64,000 nucleotides of DNA from Thermomicrobiales bacterium (GTDB taxonomy: Bacteria > Chloroflexota > Chloroflexia > Thermomicrobiales > CFX8), in contig JBAOIG010000005.1 in assembly GCA_037045155.1 (NCBI GenBank), positions 124,001-188,000 of the forward strand. Reading direction: 5' to 3'. The position numbers and the translations under genes were made by a program. The notes under the pieces were generated by a model, which did not search any database, had not been told where the DNA came from, and saw only the letters and a program-made list of their open reading frames with translations. Shown here piece by piece: positions 25,654 through 34,329 of this stretch. How positions within the stretch are numbered: position 1 is the stretch's first letter; each line of letters starts with the position of its first letter.

Positions 25654-26580
25654 CTAGCGATTCTTTACCCGCGGGTCGATCAGCCCGTAGGTGATGTCGA
25701 CGAGCATGTTTCCGAGGATGATGAAGAAGGCGTAAAGAAGCGTCACCCCCATGATCACCGGATAGTCGCGTGAGGTGATGCTCGTGATATAGAGCCGCCC
25801 CATGCCGGGCACGTTGAAGATCTGTTCGATGATGATCGTCCCGGTGACCAGTGCCGCGATGGTTGGCCCCATGATCGTCACGACAGGGATGAGCGCGTTG
25901 CGAACGACGTGGCGAGCAATGACGACTCTCGTGCTCAGTCCTTTGGCCCGCGCAGTCCGCACATACTCATGATGCAACTCTTCAAGCATGGCCGCACGCG
26001 TCAGGCGTGCCAGAAAGGCCGCCGAACCAAGACCAAGGACGATACTCGGCAGGACGTAGTTACTCCATTGGCCCTTCCAGAGGATGCTGACCCAGCCGAG
26101 CTTGACACCGAAGATCACGAGCATAAAGACGCCAATGACGAAGTTGGGGATCGCGTAGCTGGCGGTAGCTCCGATAAGGCTTATGTAGTCCACCCAGGTA
26201 TTCTGTTTCGTTGAAGCCAGGATGCCTAGAGGAATGCCCACGATCACCGCGAAGAAGAAGGCGCCGAGTCCGACCGACGCGGAGTACGGGAACCCACGGG
26301 CGATGATCGAGAAAGTACTACTCCCCTGCTGCGCGAACGAGGTGCCGAAGTCGAGTCGCACTACGTCCCTGAGATAGAGTAGATACTGCTCGTAGAGTGG
26401 TTTGTCGAGCCCGTATTTGTGGTTGAACGCAGCCTGAAGGGCGGGATCGAGCCGCTTCTTTCCCTTCATCGCATCCCAGGGGCCGCCCGGGGCGAGGTGC
26501 ATGAGCACAAAGGTGACACTGATGACGATCCAGAGCACCGGGATTGCCGCCAGCACACGCCGAATGATGAACCCAACCAC
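25654..26580 (-). CDS. Peptide ABC transporter permease (OppB/DppB family)
   Basis: A 308-aa six-helix permease. It begins FIIRRVLAAIPVLWIVISVTFVLMHLAPGGP, with the typical DppB first helix. GLDKPLYEQYLLYLRDVVRLDFG is the periplasmic loop, and the EAA loop is EYVRTARAKGLSTRVVIARHVVRNAL. Near the end are NVPGMGRLYITSITSRDYPVIMG and YGLIDPRVKNR. It pairs with the OppC-like gene 103 bp downstream. Confidence 0.94.
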   Translation of the reverse strand: MVGFIIRRVLAAIPVLWIVISVTFVLMHLAPGGPWDAMKGKKRLDPALQAAFNHKYGLDKPLYEQYLLYLRDVVRLDFGTSFAQQGSSTFSIIARGFPYSASVGLGAFFFAVIVGIPLGILASTKQNTWVDYISLIGATASYAIPNFVIGVFMLVIFGVKLGWVSILWKGQWSNYVLPSIVLGLGSAAFLARLTRAAMLEELHHEYVRTARAKGLSTRVVIARHVVRNALIPVVTIMGPTIAALVTGTIIIEQIFNVPGMGRLYITSITSRDYPVIMGVTLLYAFFIILGNMLVDITYGLIDPRVKNR

Positions 26581-26656
26581 GAGGCGATCACTCCCTCATC
26601 TCAACAAGGGGCGACACACGGTCTCGCGCATCGCCCCAAATCTGAAATCGCGGCTG

Positions 26657-28477
26657 CTAGTGCTCGACGACGTACATCGCACCGGGGCCGAAGACCATGT
26701 TGTAGTAGAACCCATACGTCTGCGACGCGCCGGTGGAGTAACCCCTCACGTAGGGCTTGACGAGCGTCAGATCCGCGCCGTGCATGTAGAAGAGAGCGGC
26801 AGCCATCTCCGCCAGATATGCGTCCGCTTTCGCGTACAGCGCCGCCGCCTCATCTCCCGAAAGCCGGTCTGCCTGGTTGACGAGGTCGTTGAACTTCGGA
26901 TCGTTCCAGCCACGTGACGCGAACGGCGAGTCGTTGCCAAACAACAGGCTCAGCCAGTTCTGTGCGCTCGGATAGTCCTGCCACCAGACGCTGGTCGTTA
27001 ACTGGAGCTCTGGATCTTTCTCATCGAACATCTTGCTGAGCTCGACCGAGTCAATCCCGCTCGGCACGATGTTGACACCCAGAACCTGCTTGAACTGATC
27101 GGACCAGAAGAGCGCGTCTTTCTTCGACAAGTCGTCGCTGCCATCGAAGTAGAGCTTGATTGCAGGGAAGTCCTTGCCACCCGGATAGCCCGCTTCCGCC
27201 AGGAGTGCCTTTGCCCTGTCCGGATCGTAGGCCTGCTGGTACTCCGTCTGGTATCCGGGAATGCCAGGATAGAGGAGTGTGCCGGCCGGCTGTCCCGCGC
27301 CGGAATTCACCTGCTGGATGTAGAGCTCTCGATTCATCGCGGACGCGAATGCCTGACGAACCTCCAGGCTGTCAAACGGCGGGTCTTCCATGTTGAGGTA
27401 GAGCCACATCGTGGACGGGCTAAGCAGCTCGATCAGATCTGGCTTGAGAACCGGATTACTCAGCACTTGCGGATACTGCGACGTCGATAGCGCATAGATA
27501 TCCAGCTCGCCAGTCTGATACGCGAGGAGAGCCGTTGCCGATGACGGGATGATCTTCAGTGTCAGCTTGCTGATTCCAGGCTTGCCAAGCGGGAAATGCG
27601 GGTTTGGCTCAAACACCCACTCCTGGTTGGGGGTGTACTTGGTCACCCTGAACGGGCCGTTGCCGAGGTAGGTATCAGGATTTTTCCACCAGCCCCCAGG
27701 ATCGCTTTCAACGAGATCTCTTCGCACCGGATCTGTCATCCAGAGCGTCAGGACATACGGGAAATAGCCGGCCGGATGCGAGATCTTGATCTGGAGTGTG
27801 TCCTCGGCGATCGCCTTGATCGACTCCTCAACCGCCTGCCGCAGCTCGTTCATCTGGTCCTGAGAGACTGAACTCTCATCCGCGCTGCGCCAATCCTGGC
27901 AGCCAACAATATCGAAGAATACGTTCGAGTAGCTGCCGGCCACTACGGGGTCACAGACGCGCTGCATCCCGAAAGCGTAGTCACCGGCCGTGACCGCGAC
28001 GCCATCGGAGAAGAACGTCTTGCGCAGCTTGAATGTGTACGTCATGCCGTCGTCGGACAGTTTCATGTTCTCAGCAGCGTACTGCGCAACCCTGTTGTCA
28101 GGCGTCAGCGACAGTAGTGGCATGAAAACCAGCGGGTAGATGTTGCCCCACGAATCAACTGCCGGATCGGCGCTGGGGATGTCCGACGACATTTGATAGG
28201 TGAGAGTCGCATTAGGAAGTGCCCCCGGCTGGCTGCCCCCATCTTGTGGCACCGGCGGCGCAAGCTCGACGACATCGTGTAGCGTAGGGATGTTTGGGTT
28301 CCCTGTCGCGGACGCGATAGCGGCAGCCGTAGCATCCTTCGTGTCGGTTGTTGGACTTTGCGCCGGTGCTGGCGTCGTCTTGGACCCACCGCAAGCAGCC
28401 AGCAACATGCCCCCGATAGTCAGGACCGCGACGATCATCCACAGTCGACCGCGGCGCTGTCTCATCTGCTCGTTCAT
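26657..28477 (-). CDS. Peptide/oligopeptide ABC transporter substrate-binding lipoprotein
   Basis: A 606-aa family 5 binding protein. The signal is Arg-rich (MRQRRGRLW) with hydrophobic core and lipobox LLAAC, the Cys becoming the lipidated N-terminus. A Pro/Thr-rich linker follows. Core motifs: LRKTFFSDGVAVTAGDYAF, YLGNGPFRVTKYTPNQEWVFEPN, VRQAFASAMNRE and YDPDRAKALLAEAGYPGGKDFP. GGGGGAGAG precedes the ATG. It presents peptides or similar solutes to the OppB/OppC pair that follows. Confidence 0.94.
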   Translation of the reverse strand: MNEQMRQRRGRLWMIVAVLTIGGMLLAACGGSKTTPAPAQSPTTDTKDATAAAIASATGNPNIPTLHDVVELAPPVPQDGGSQPGALPNATLTYQMSSDIPSADPAVDSWGNIYPLVFMPLLSLTPDNRVAQYAAENMKLSDDGMTYTFKLRKTFFSDGVAVTAGDYAFGMQRVCDPVVAGSYSNVFFDIVGCQDWRSADESSVSQDQMNELRQAVEESIKAIAEDTLQIKISHPAGYFPYVLTLWMTDPVRRDLVESDPGGWWKNPDTYLGNGPFRVTKYTPNQEWVFEPNPHFPLGKPGISKLTLKIIPSSATALLAYQTGELDIYALSTSQYPQVLSNPVLKPDLIELLSPSTMWLYLNMEDPPFDSLEVRQAFASAMNRELYIQQVNSGAGQPAGTLLYPGIPGYQTEYQQAYDPDRAKALLAEAGYPGGKDFPAIKLYFDGSDDLSKKDALFWSDQFKQVLGVNIVPSGIDSVELSKMFDEKDPELQLTTSVWWQDYPSAQNWLSLLFGNDSPFASRGWNDPKFNDLVNQADRLSGDEAAALYAKADAYLAEMAAALFYMHGADLTLVKPYVRGYSTGASQTYGFYYNMVFGPGAMYVVEH

Positions 28478-29145
28478 AATCTCTCCCCCACGAAACTCTT
28501 CGCACGACCATCGCGGTGACTGTTCATCCCTCCAACACGCCGGTCCAGGCTACTCACCCGTCACGCCCACCACCAGAGCGCCACACCCCCGGGAGCAACC
28601 CGAATCGCGGATTACACGCAGCGCCGGCTCGGCGTCAACGCCGGCCGTACGAGACACCGGCGTATTGACCGCACGCCGGTGGGAATCCTGGTATTACTTG
28701 GTTGTTGAACAATTCAGCCGGTGATCGGCTCGGGCCGAGATACTGGCGCTGACATCCCCCTGTGACACGTGCTGTCTGATGGGCAACACGGCGACCGCAA
28801 CCTAGCACGGTCGAACATCCGCGTCAACAACCCTCTCCATGACGATCTGGTCACTCATGGCTGGATCTGGCATCGACGGCGCCGGCGGGAATCGTGCAGT
28901 TCGGTGTGGATCCACCATTCCTGTCCGGCGCGGGGGTAGCCGGTCTGAGTTTCACTACGGCCGTCGGCTTGGGTGTCTTCATGTGTCGCGGTTCGCGGGC
29001 GGTCCCGTCCCCTTCGACCTCCACGCCATACGAACAACCACGACTGGACCTCGTCCCGGATGGACGTCGAGATCGGAACCCCGGTAGACTGGCCCTTTGC
29101 GCCATTGATTGTTGCCGGCGTCATCGGTTTCACATCAGGAGACTA
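28478..29145. other. 668-bp intergenic region with no gene found
   Basis: It separates the divergent peptide-transporter lipoprotein and the orphan gene at 29146. Short open frames on both strands (28839-29133) have no ribosome site and skewed composition. TTGTTGAACAATTC near 28701 is a small inverted repeat. I see no tRNA, terminator or confident promoter. Confidence 0.5.
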
Positions 29146-29763
29146 GTGTTGAGGATCACGTTCTTCGTCAACAGTATCGTCGGTTATGTCGATAATCCGT
29201 CCGCGCTCTACACTCGCGCCTTCGCGAACAGCCTCGCCACGCTGGGCAACGATATCCGGGTTGTCGAGGAACGCCAGAATGAGATGCTTACCCGGACTCT
29301 CCGAACAACCGGATCCCGGGCATCGCGCCACGTCTACGAACGCTTCCCGCTGCTGCAACACAGCACCTACGATCCGCGGACTGGCGCCCCACTTCTCGAA
29401 TGGCTCAGTCGCGAGGTGTCGCTGATCGACATTGCCATCGCAGTTCAGGGGGTCAACACGGAGCTCACACGATGGATCGCCAACATCTCCCGCGAGGGGC
29501 TCACCCGCGCGTTTCTCGTCTGGGAACCCGAAGCGCTCGATGAGAGTGACATTGTTGCGCTGGAGTTGGAGAAGTTCGATATCATCCTCGCCCCAACGCC
29601 GATTGCCCGTCTCCCCTCGCTCGCAGTGCAGCCATCACTCGCCGAGCAGGATCTCATCGACGATATCGATCTCGCCCTTGCCGGCCCTCTAAGCGATAAC
29701 CTCGCCGATGCCGACGCTGCGGCGGCAACCTTCGAGCGCGATTTCGCCGCGCTCATCAGTTGA
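29146..29763 (+). CDS. Uncharacterised protein, possible GT-B N-terminal-half-like domain
   Basis: A 205-aa protein I cannot assign firmly. AGGAG at 29137-29141 supports a GTG at 29146 or a TTG at 29149. The opening LRITFFVNSIVGYVDNPSALYTRAFANSLATLGNDIRVVEER looks like the first Rossmann strand-helix of GT-B glycosyltransferases (FFVN...ALA-LGH pattern). Later strands read IAIAVQGVNTELTRWI, AFLVWEPEAL and DIILAPTPIARLPS. The C-terminal donor half of a GT4 enzyme is absent. It may be a scaffold or remnant. It converges on the PotD-like gene with a 9-bp gap. Confidence 0.6.
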   Translation: MLRITFFVNSIVGYVDNPSALYTRAFANSLATLGNDIRVVEERQNEMLTRTLRTTGSRASRHVYERFPLLQHSTYDPRTGAPLLEWLSREVSLIDIAIAVQGVNTELTRWIANISREGLTRAFLVWEPEALDESDIVALELEKFDIILAPTPIARLPSLAVQPSLAEQDLIDDIDLALAGPLSDNLADADAAAATFERDFAALIS

Positions 29764-29772
29764 GCGCGAGCC

Positions 29773-30969
29773 CTACTGCGATTTGAGAGAAAGCCAGTTT
29801 GCGAATTGCTTGTCGACAGCTTCCTGATGCTTGAACCACCAGTCAAAGTCGACGATGAACTGCAGTTCCCGGTTCGCCGGAAACGACGGTAGCTCGCGCG
29901 CGACGGCCGGATCCATCAGTTTGAATGCGCCCGCATTCACCGGCCCGAACGGCGCCAACGAGGCAAATGCCGCGCACACCTCCGGGCGTGTCGCGAAGTT
30001 GATGAAATCCATCGCGACGTTGCGGTTCACGCTCCCCTTCGGGATCACCCATGCGTCCCCGGATAACGCGCCACCGTTCCAGCTGATATCGACCAACACT
30101 CCATCCTGCCTGACTCGCTCGACGCGTGAATGCCATGCCGCGGCCATGCTGACATCCCCGGTATTCAGCAGTTGGGCTGGCTGTGCGCCCTGCTCCCACC
30201 AGAGCGTGACCGCGTCGCGGATACGCTCCAGTGAAGCAAGCGCGCGATCAACGTCCAGCGGGTACAGATCCCCCAGCGCGACGCCATCGGCGATCAGCGC
30301 AAACTCCAGCGTTGTCTGTGCCTGCTGATGGAGCCCTCGGGCGCCCGGATAGCTTGCCAGATCCCAGAAATCAGACCATCCGCTCGGGGCTGGCTCATCG
30401 GGCCAGGTACCCTGGCGATAGGCAAGCACCGTCGAGTAATACGCCGACCCAATCGCATGGTCGAACTGAATCCCGTGTTCGATCCCGGTTGTCTGGATGA
30501 CGTTGTAGTCGAGCTCGTCGAGAACTCCGAGGTTGGCGAGCGGCAACACATCTTCAAGCAGGATATCGCAGACATCCCACTTCACCACCGACGACTCGAC
30601 CTGTGACTTCAACGAATCGATGTCGGTCTTTCCAACTGTCACTTTCGCGCCAGTGAGCCGCGCGAACGGCTCAAAGATCGCCAGTTGCTGCGCGAGCTGA
30701 TAATCCCCTCCCCAGCTTGTGACCGTGATCTCCCGGCCCTGCCAGATCATCGGGTTGTCGTACCCCGCAACAGCCGGAACCACCACCTCGGTTGGCTCCG
30801 TTGTCGGTGTCGCCACCGGCGGCGGCGTCCCCACGCCCGGTGTCGCTGACCTCTCCGACCGACACGCTCCGAGAAGCCCCATCCCCGTCAGCAGCCCGGC
30901 CATCCGAATGAAGTCACGCCGGTTTTGACGGTGCTGGAGGGCAGGCTTCCACCTGTCTGACGCCGTCAC
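29773..30969 (-). CDS. PotD/extracellular solute-binding lipoprotein, family 1-type (orphan)
   Basis: A 398-aa binding protein for polyamine-, thiamine- or iron-like ligands. The twin-arginine signal QNRRDFIRMAGLL plus lipobox LLGAC predict Tat export and lipidation, followed by a Pro/Thr linker. Core blocks: REITVTSWGGDYQLAQQLAIFEPFARLTG, LADELDY-like VLDELDYNVIQTTG, GSAYYSTVLAYRQG, WSDFWDLASYPGARG and DAWVIPKGSVNRNVAMDFINFATRPE. It starts at a GTG whose last bases overlap the accDA stop (GTGA). No permease or ATPase gene accompanies it, so it relies on a transporter elsewhere. Confidence 0.88.
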   Translation of the reverse strand: MTASDRWKPALQHRQNRRDFIRMAGLLTGMGLLGACRSERSATPGVGTPPPVATPTTEPTEVVVPAVAGYDNPMIWQGREITVTSWGGDYQLAQQLAIFEPFARLTGAKVTVGKTDIDSLKSQVESSVVKWDVCDILLEDVLPLANLGVLDELDYNVIQTTGIEHGIQFDHAIGSAYYSTVLAYRQGTWPDEPAPSGWSDFWDLASYPGARGLHQQAQTTLEFALIADGVALGDLYPLDVDRALASLERIRDAVTLWWEQGAQPAQLLNTGDVSMAAAWHSRVERVRQDGVLVDISWNGGALSGDAWVIPKGSVNRNVAMDFINFATRPEVCAAFASLAPFGPVNAGAFKLMDPAVARELPSFPANRELQFIVDFDWWFKHQEAVDKQFANWLSLKSQ

Positions 30970-32762
30970 CCCGCATCATCCTCGTCTTCAGTGACCGATT
31001 CCACATCATCACCCCCAACGAGCCGGCCACGAATCGAGCCGACCGTCCGCGCCACAAGCCCGCCAAGCTCGACCGCCTCCCGGCTGACAAACTCGCGCCA
31101 GTACGTATTGACCTGGCCCATCTGGCGAAACTTCCGGTAGCGCTCCGTCGCTAACTTGCGCCCGCTCGTCCCCTGAATCTCCGCCAACGCTGCCACCAGC
31201 GCGTCACGAACCAGTGCCGCCGCGAGATCCGGATCAGTGTGCGCTCCGCCAGCTGGTTCACGCACGAGAACATCGGCCACCCCGAGCCGCCTACAATCGG
31301 CGGCGGTGATCTTCAATCGCTCAGCGACCTCCGGCGCACGCTCGACATCCCGATAGAGGATCGCCGCGGCCCCTTCTGGCGCGATCACGGAATAGATCGC
31401 CCGTTCCTGCATCAGTACCCGGTCAGCAACACCAAGTGCCAGCGCGCCGCCGCTTCCGCCTTCGCCGATAATGATCGAGATCACGGGAACCGGCAGCGCG
31501 CTCATTTCAGCCAGACATTCACTCAACGCCGCCGCGAGGCCACGCTCCTCGGACTCGATCCCAAGGAACGCGCCGGGGGTATCCACCAGCGTGACCAGCG
31601 GGCAGCGCAAACGCTCCGCCAGCCGCATCATTCGCAGTGCCTTGCGGTATCCCTCTGGAAGAGCCTGACCGCCACGGCGGGCAGGATCGCCGTGACCCCG
31701 CTCCAATCCGACGAGCACAACGCCCCGGCCGGCGATCTCACCAAGGCCGGCAACGACCGCTGGATCGTCGCCATAGACTCGATCACCATGAAGCTCGATA
31801 AATTGCGGGCTGAGACGCTGAATATAATCCAGCGCCGTTGGGCGATCCGGATGCCGCGCGATCTGAACGGCGTCCCAGGCCGGCCGCTCGTGGGAAGGCG
31901 GGGTGCGCGTCTGCGGCGCACTGACGGTCACCCGCGCGTCCGCCGCCAGCAACCTCAGGGTCGTCGCGAGCACATTCCGCATTCGCGGGCGCTCGACAAT
32001 ATCATCCACGAACCCGCGAGCGAACAGGAACTCGGCACTATGCGATCGACGGACATCATCGTCCGACCCATCCTTGGACACCCCCTTGATGACACGCGGG
32101 CCGGCGAACCCGATCAGCGCCTCCGGCTCGGCCAAGAGGATGTCCCCCTGCGAGGCAAACGACGCGTAACCTCCGCCAGTCGTCGGATTCGTCAGAATCG
32201 AGATGTACGGCACATGCGCGTCGTGCGCCCGACGCGCTGCGGCTGCTGTCTTCGCCATCTGGACCAGGCTGAGCATGCCCTCCTGCATCCGCGCGCCACC
32301 GCTTGCGGTGATCGTCACGATCGGGATCTTGCGATCGGTCGCCATTTCGAATGCCTGTGCGACCTTCTCGCCGACGACCGAGCCCATGCTCCCGCCGAGG
32401 AAGCCGAAATCGAGCACCGCGATCACGACCTCACGGCCCTGAATAGTCCCTCGGCCGGTCACCACGGCTTCCGCCAGCCCAGTCTTTGCTCGCGCTCGCT
32501 GAACGCGATCGCTATACGGCTCGAGGTCCGAGAAGCCCAACGGGTCAACCGACACGAGGCGCGCGTTCGTCTCCTCGAATGTCCCAGGATCGATCAGGTT
32601 TCGGATGTGTTGCATCGCCGGGATCGTCGCGTGAAATCCACAGGCAGGGCAGACCCGAAATCGGGTCCAGAGATCGGTGTCACCGACCTGTTCCGCGCAC
32701 CGCGGGCATCGCTCGACCACGATGTCTTCGACGCTCGCAGCCCGCTCGGATGACACGCTCAT
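30966..32762 (-). CDS. accDA: Acetyl-CoA carboxylase carboxyltransferase, beta-alpha fusion (AccD-AccA)
   Basis: A 598-aa single protein holding both carboxyltransferase subunits that make malonyl-CoA for fatty acid synthesis. The N-terminal AccD part (about residues 1-285) has a zinc ribbon, CPRC...CPACG, then TASGGARMQEGMLSLVQMAKTA and NPTTGGGYASFASQGDI. After a short linker (about 285-300) the AccA part reads ARHPDRPTALDYIQRLSPQFIELHGDR, VDTPGAFLGIESEERGLAAAL and IGEGGSGGALALGVADRVLMQERAIYSVIAPEG. E. coli encodes these as two genes. No biotin carboxylase or BCCP gene is nearby. Confidence 0.95.
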   Translation of the reverse strand: MSVSSERAASVEDIVVERCPRCAEQVGDTDLWTRFRVCPACGFHATIPAMQHIRNLIDPGTFEETNARLVSVDPLGFSDLEPYSDRVQRARAKTGLAEAVVTGRGTIQGREVVIAVLDFGFLGGSMGSVVGEKVAQAFEMATDRKIPIVTITASGGARMQEGMLSLVQMAKTAAAARRAHDAHVPYISILTNPTTGGGYASFASQGDILLAEPEALIGFAGPRVIKGVSKDGSDDDVRRSHSAEFLFARGFVDDIVERPRMRNVLATTLRLLAADARVTVSAPQTRTPPSHERPAWDAVQIARHPDRPTALDYIQRLSPQFIELHGDRVYGDDPAVVAGLGEIAGRGVVLVGLERGHGDPARRGGQALPEGYRKALRMMRLAERLRCPLVTLVDTPGAFLGIESEERGLAAALSECLAEMSALPVPVISIIIGEGGSGGALALGVADRVLMQERAIYSVIAPEGAAAILYRDVERAPEVAERLKITAADCRRLGVADVLVREPAGGAHTDPDLAAALVRDALVAALAEIQGTSGRKLATERYRKFRQMGQVNTYWREFVSREAVELGGLVARTVGSIRGRLVGGDDVESVTEDEDDAG

Positions 32763-32830
32763 TCGCCCACCTCTTAGCTTCCCAATTGTGATTGCGCAGA
32801 TCGTAACAAATAGAGCTGGTCAGGCACTCC

Positions 32831-33598
32831 CTATTCGGAGAGTCGCCATCGTAGCGCACGAACTCGCGCCACATCTACAGGATTCGCAACCAGGCCATCG
32901 ACCTTCAGCCACGACCCGACAATCACTCCCGCAGCGGGTGGGACGTAGTCCGTCACGTTCGCGTCGCTAATTCCCGAACCGACGTAGACTGGCGCCGATG
33001 TCGCAGCGACAGCCCGCCGAACATCCTCCGGCAACGCCGCAGACCCGGTCGCTGTCCCGGTCACAATAACCGCGTCCGCCAACCCCCGCTCGACCGCGTC
33101 AGCAACCGCCTGCTCCATGCTCTGTGAGCCGAGCGGCACTGCGTGCTTCACGAGCACATCTGCGAGAATCCGGATATGCTCAGCGTTCAGCGCCCGGCGC
33201 AGCCGCAGCGTCTCGGCTGCCCGACCGGTGATAATTCCCTGATCGGTCAGCATCGCGCCACTGTGGACATTCACTCGAATGAAGTTCGCCCCGCTGGCAA
33301 CCGCAATCGCCAGAGCGGCGCTCGCGTCGTTCCGCAATACATTGACGCCGATCTCGACCGGAATATCGGCGCGCAGCTCGCGACAGATCGCCGTCATCGC
33401 CGCCACACTGATCGCCGGCACGCTGTCGGAGAAGAATGGCACGTCATGAAAATTCTCGATAATGACCCCGTCAGCGCCGCCCTCGAGCAACGCTCGCGCG
33501 TCTCGTCGCGCCCACGCCAGACATTCGTCCAGTCCCTGATGTGATCGAGGGCTTCCTGGAAGAGGCGGCAGGTGGACAACGCCGATCAGTCGCGCCAT
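32831..33598 (-). CDS. BtpA/SgcQ family TIM-barrel protein
   Basis: A 255-aa protein of the BtpA family, whose name comes from photosystem I accumulation in cyanobacteria; most relatives in non-phototrophs have no proven function. LIGVVHLPPLPGSP, ALLEGGADGVIIENFHDVPFF and IPVEIGVNVLRNDASAALAIAVASGANFIRVNV are the diagnostic blocks. The C-terminal YVGSGISDANVTDY and GVIVGSWLKVDG fit a phosphate-binding barrel end. The start is 4 nt after the small membrane gene, so both are in one operon, perhaps with accDA behind a 68-bp gap. Confidence 0.9.
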   Translation of the reverse strand: MARLIGVVHLPPLPGSPRSHQGLDECLAWARRDARALLEGGADGVIIENFHDVPFFSDSVPAISVAAMTAICRELRADIPVEIGVNVLRNDASAALAIAVASGANFIRVNVHSGAMLTDQGIITGRAAETLRLRRALNAEHIRILADVLVKHAVPLGSQSMEQAVADAVERGLADAVIVTGTATGSAALPEDVRRAVAATSAPVYVGSGISDANVTDYVPPAAGVIVGSWLKVDGLVANPVDVARVRALRWRLSE

Positions 33599-33602
33599 TG
33601 GG

Positions 33603-33782
33603 TCAGCTCATGCTCAGGTAGCCGAGCGCGAACGCGCCGGCCGCCACAAACAGCATGACCCCCGCGAAGAACGTGTATCCGCCGCGGTCACGCCGCGCGC
33701 GCTTCGTCTTCGCGACGTACTTCGTCCAGATGAGCGAGATCGCGGTGATCAACGCGGCGCCGGATAATCCAAAGTAGACCAT
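33603..33782 (-). CDS. 59-aa membrane protein upstream of the BtpA family gene
   Basis: Two hydrophobic helices (about residues 3-19 and 37-56) surround a basic loop (KYVAKTKRARRDRGG), giving an N-out/C-out or hairpin topology with the loop inside. GGGAG and AAGGGG occur upstream of the ATG. GC-rich third positions and 4-bp spacing to the next gene support it. I do not recognise the family. Confidence 0.7.
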   Translation of the reverse strand: MVYFGLSGAALITAISLIWTKYVAKTKRARRDRGGYTFFAGVMLFVAAGAFALGYLSMS

Positions 33783-33818
33783 TCCCGGCCCCTTCTCCCA
33801 ACTATGTCGCCAGCGGAT

Positions 33819-33824
33819 ATTATA
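33819..33824 (-). promoter_or_regulatory. Consensus -10 box in the divergent MerR/small-membrane-gene region
   Basis: TATAAT on the minus strand gives a start near 33812 and a 30-nt leader for the 59-aa gene. The same bases read TATTAT on the plus strand (33818-33823), usable for the MerR gene. Neither has a good -35; MerR proteins often use off-spaced promoters. Confidence 0.45.
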
Positions 33825-33860
33825 GCCAGCAGCCCCGCAGGTCGATCGAGGGAGGCAGAA

Positions 33861-34256
33861 ATGCAAGCCGGAGAACCGCGATTCAGCCTGGCCGAGCTCG
33901 AGGAGTCGAGCGGGCTGAATACACGCACCATCCGTTTCTACATCGAGCAGGGTCTCGTCCCGCCCGCCCTCGGCCGCGGCAGATCGCGCTACTTCACTCC
34001 CGACCACCTTCGCATCCTCGCCGAGATCGCGCATCTTCGAGACCAACGTCTGAGCCTCAACGAGATTCGCGCCCGCCTCACGATCGCCGCTACCCCCACT
34101 CAGCTCGATAGCGAGGAGTGGCGTCGCCTGCGCCTGCATCCGGACCTGGAGCTCCACGTGCGGGCCGGCGCGCCGGAGGGCATCCTCCAGCTGGCTGCGC
34201 GCATCACTGCGCTCGCCGCCGAGTGGATCGGAGACGACGAGATCCACCCGGACTGA
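33861..34256 (+). CDS. MerR family transcriptional regulator
   Basis: A 131-aa regulator. The winged helix-turn-helix reads FSLAELEESSGLNTRTIRFYIEQGLVPPALGRGRSRYFTPDHLRIL (about residues 7-52), followed by helical DQRLSLNEIRARL and a short C-terminus. There are no Cys residues for metal sensing and no large effector domain, so it belongs to the small uncharacterised MerR group. GGGAGG lies six bases before the ATG. It leads the catabolic gene run and may control adenine deaminase and the hydantoinase genes. Confidence 0.9.
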   Translation: MQAGEPRFSLAELEESSGLNTRTIRFYIEQGLVPPALGRGRSRYFTPDHLRILAEIAHLRDQRLSLNEIRARLTIAATPTQLDSEEWRRLRLHPDLELHVRAGAPEGILQLAARITALAAEWIGDDEIHPD

Positions 34257-34329
34257 TCCTCGGCAATCCTGCGCCGCGTACAATTGACGCTGGCGACGTG
34301 GCGTCCAGCTACCTGGCGGAGATGACGAC

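Noticed and set aside
28839..29133. Small genes on either strand of the 28.5-29.1 kb gap
   Set aside because: Overlapping frames on both strands, no ribosome site, skewed composition.
31239..32753. A 504-codon open frame on the plus strand opposite accDA
   Set aside because: It mirrors a highly conserved gene, has low-complexity His/Arg-rich sequence and no ribosome site; it is a by-product of high GC content.
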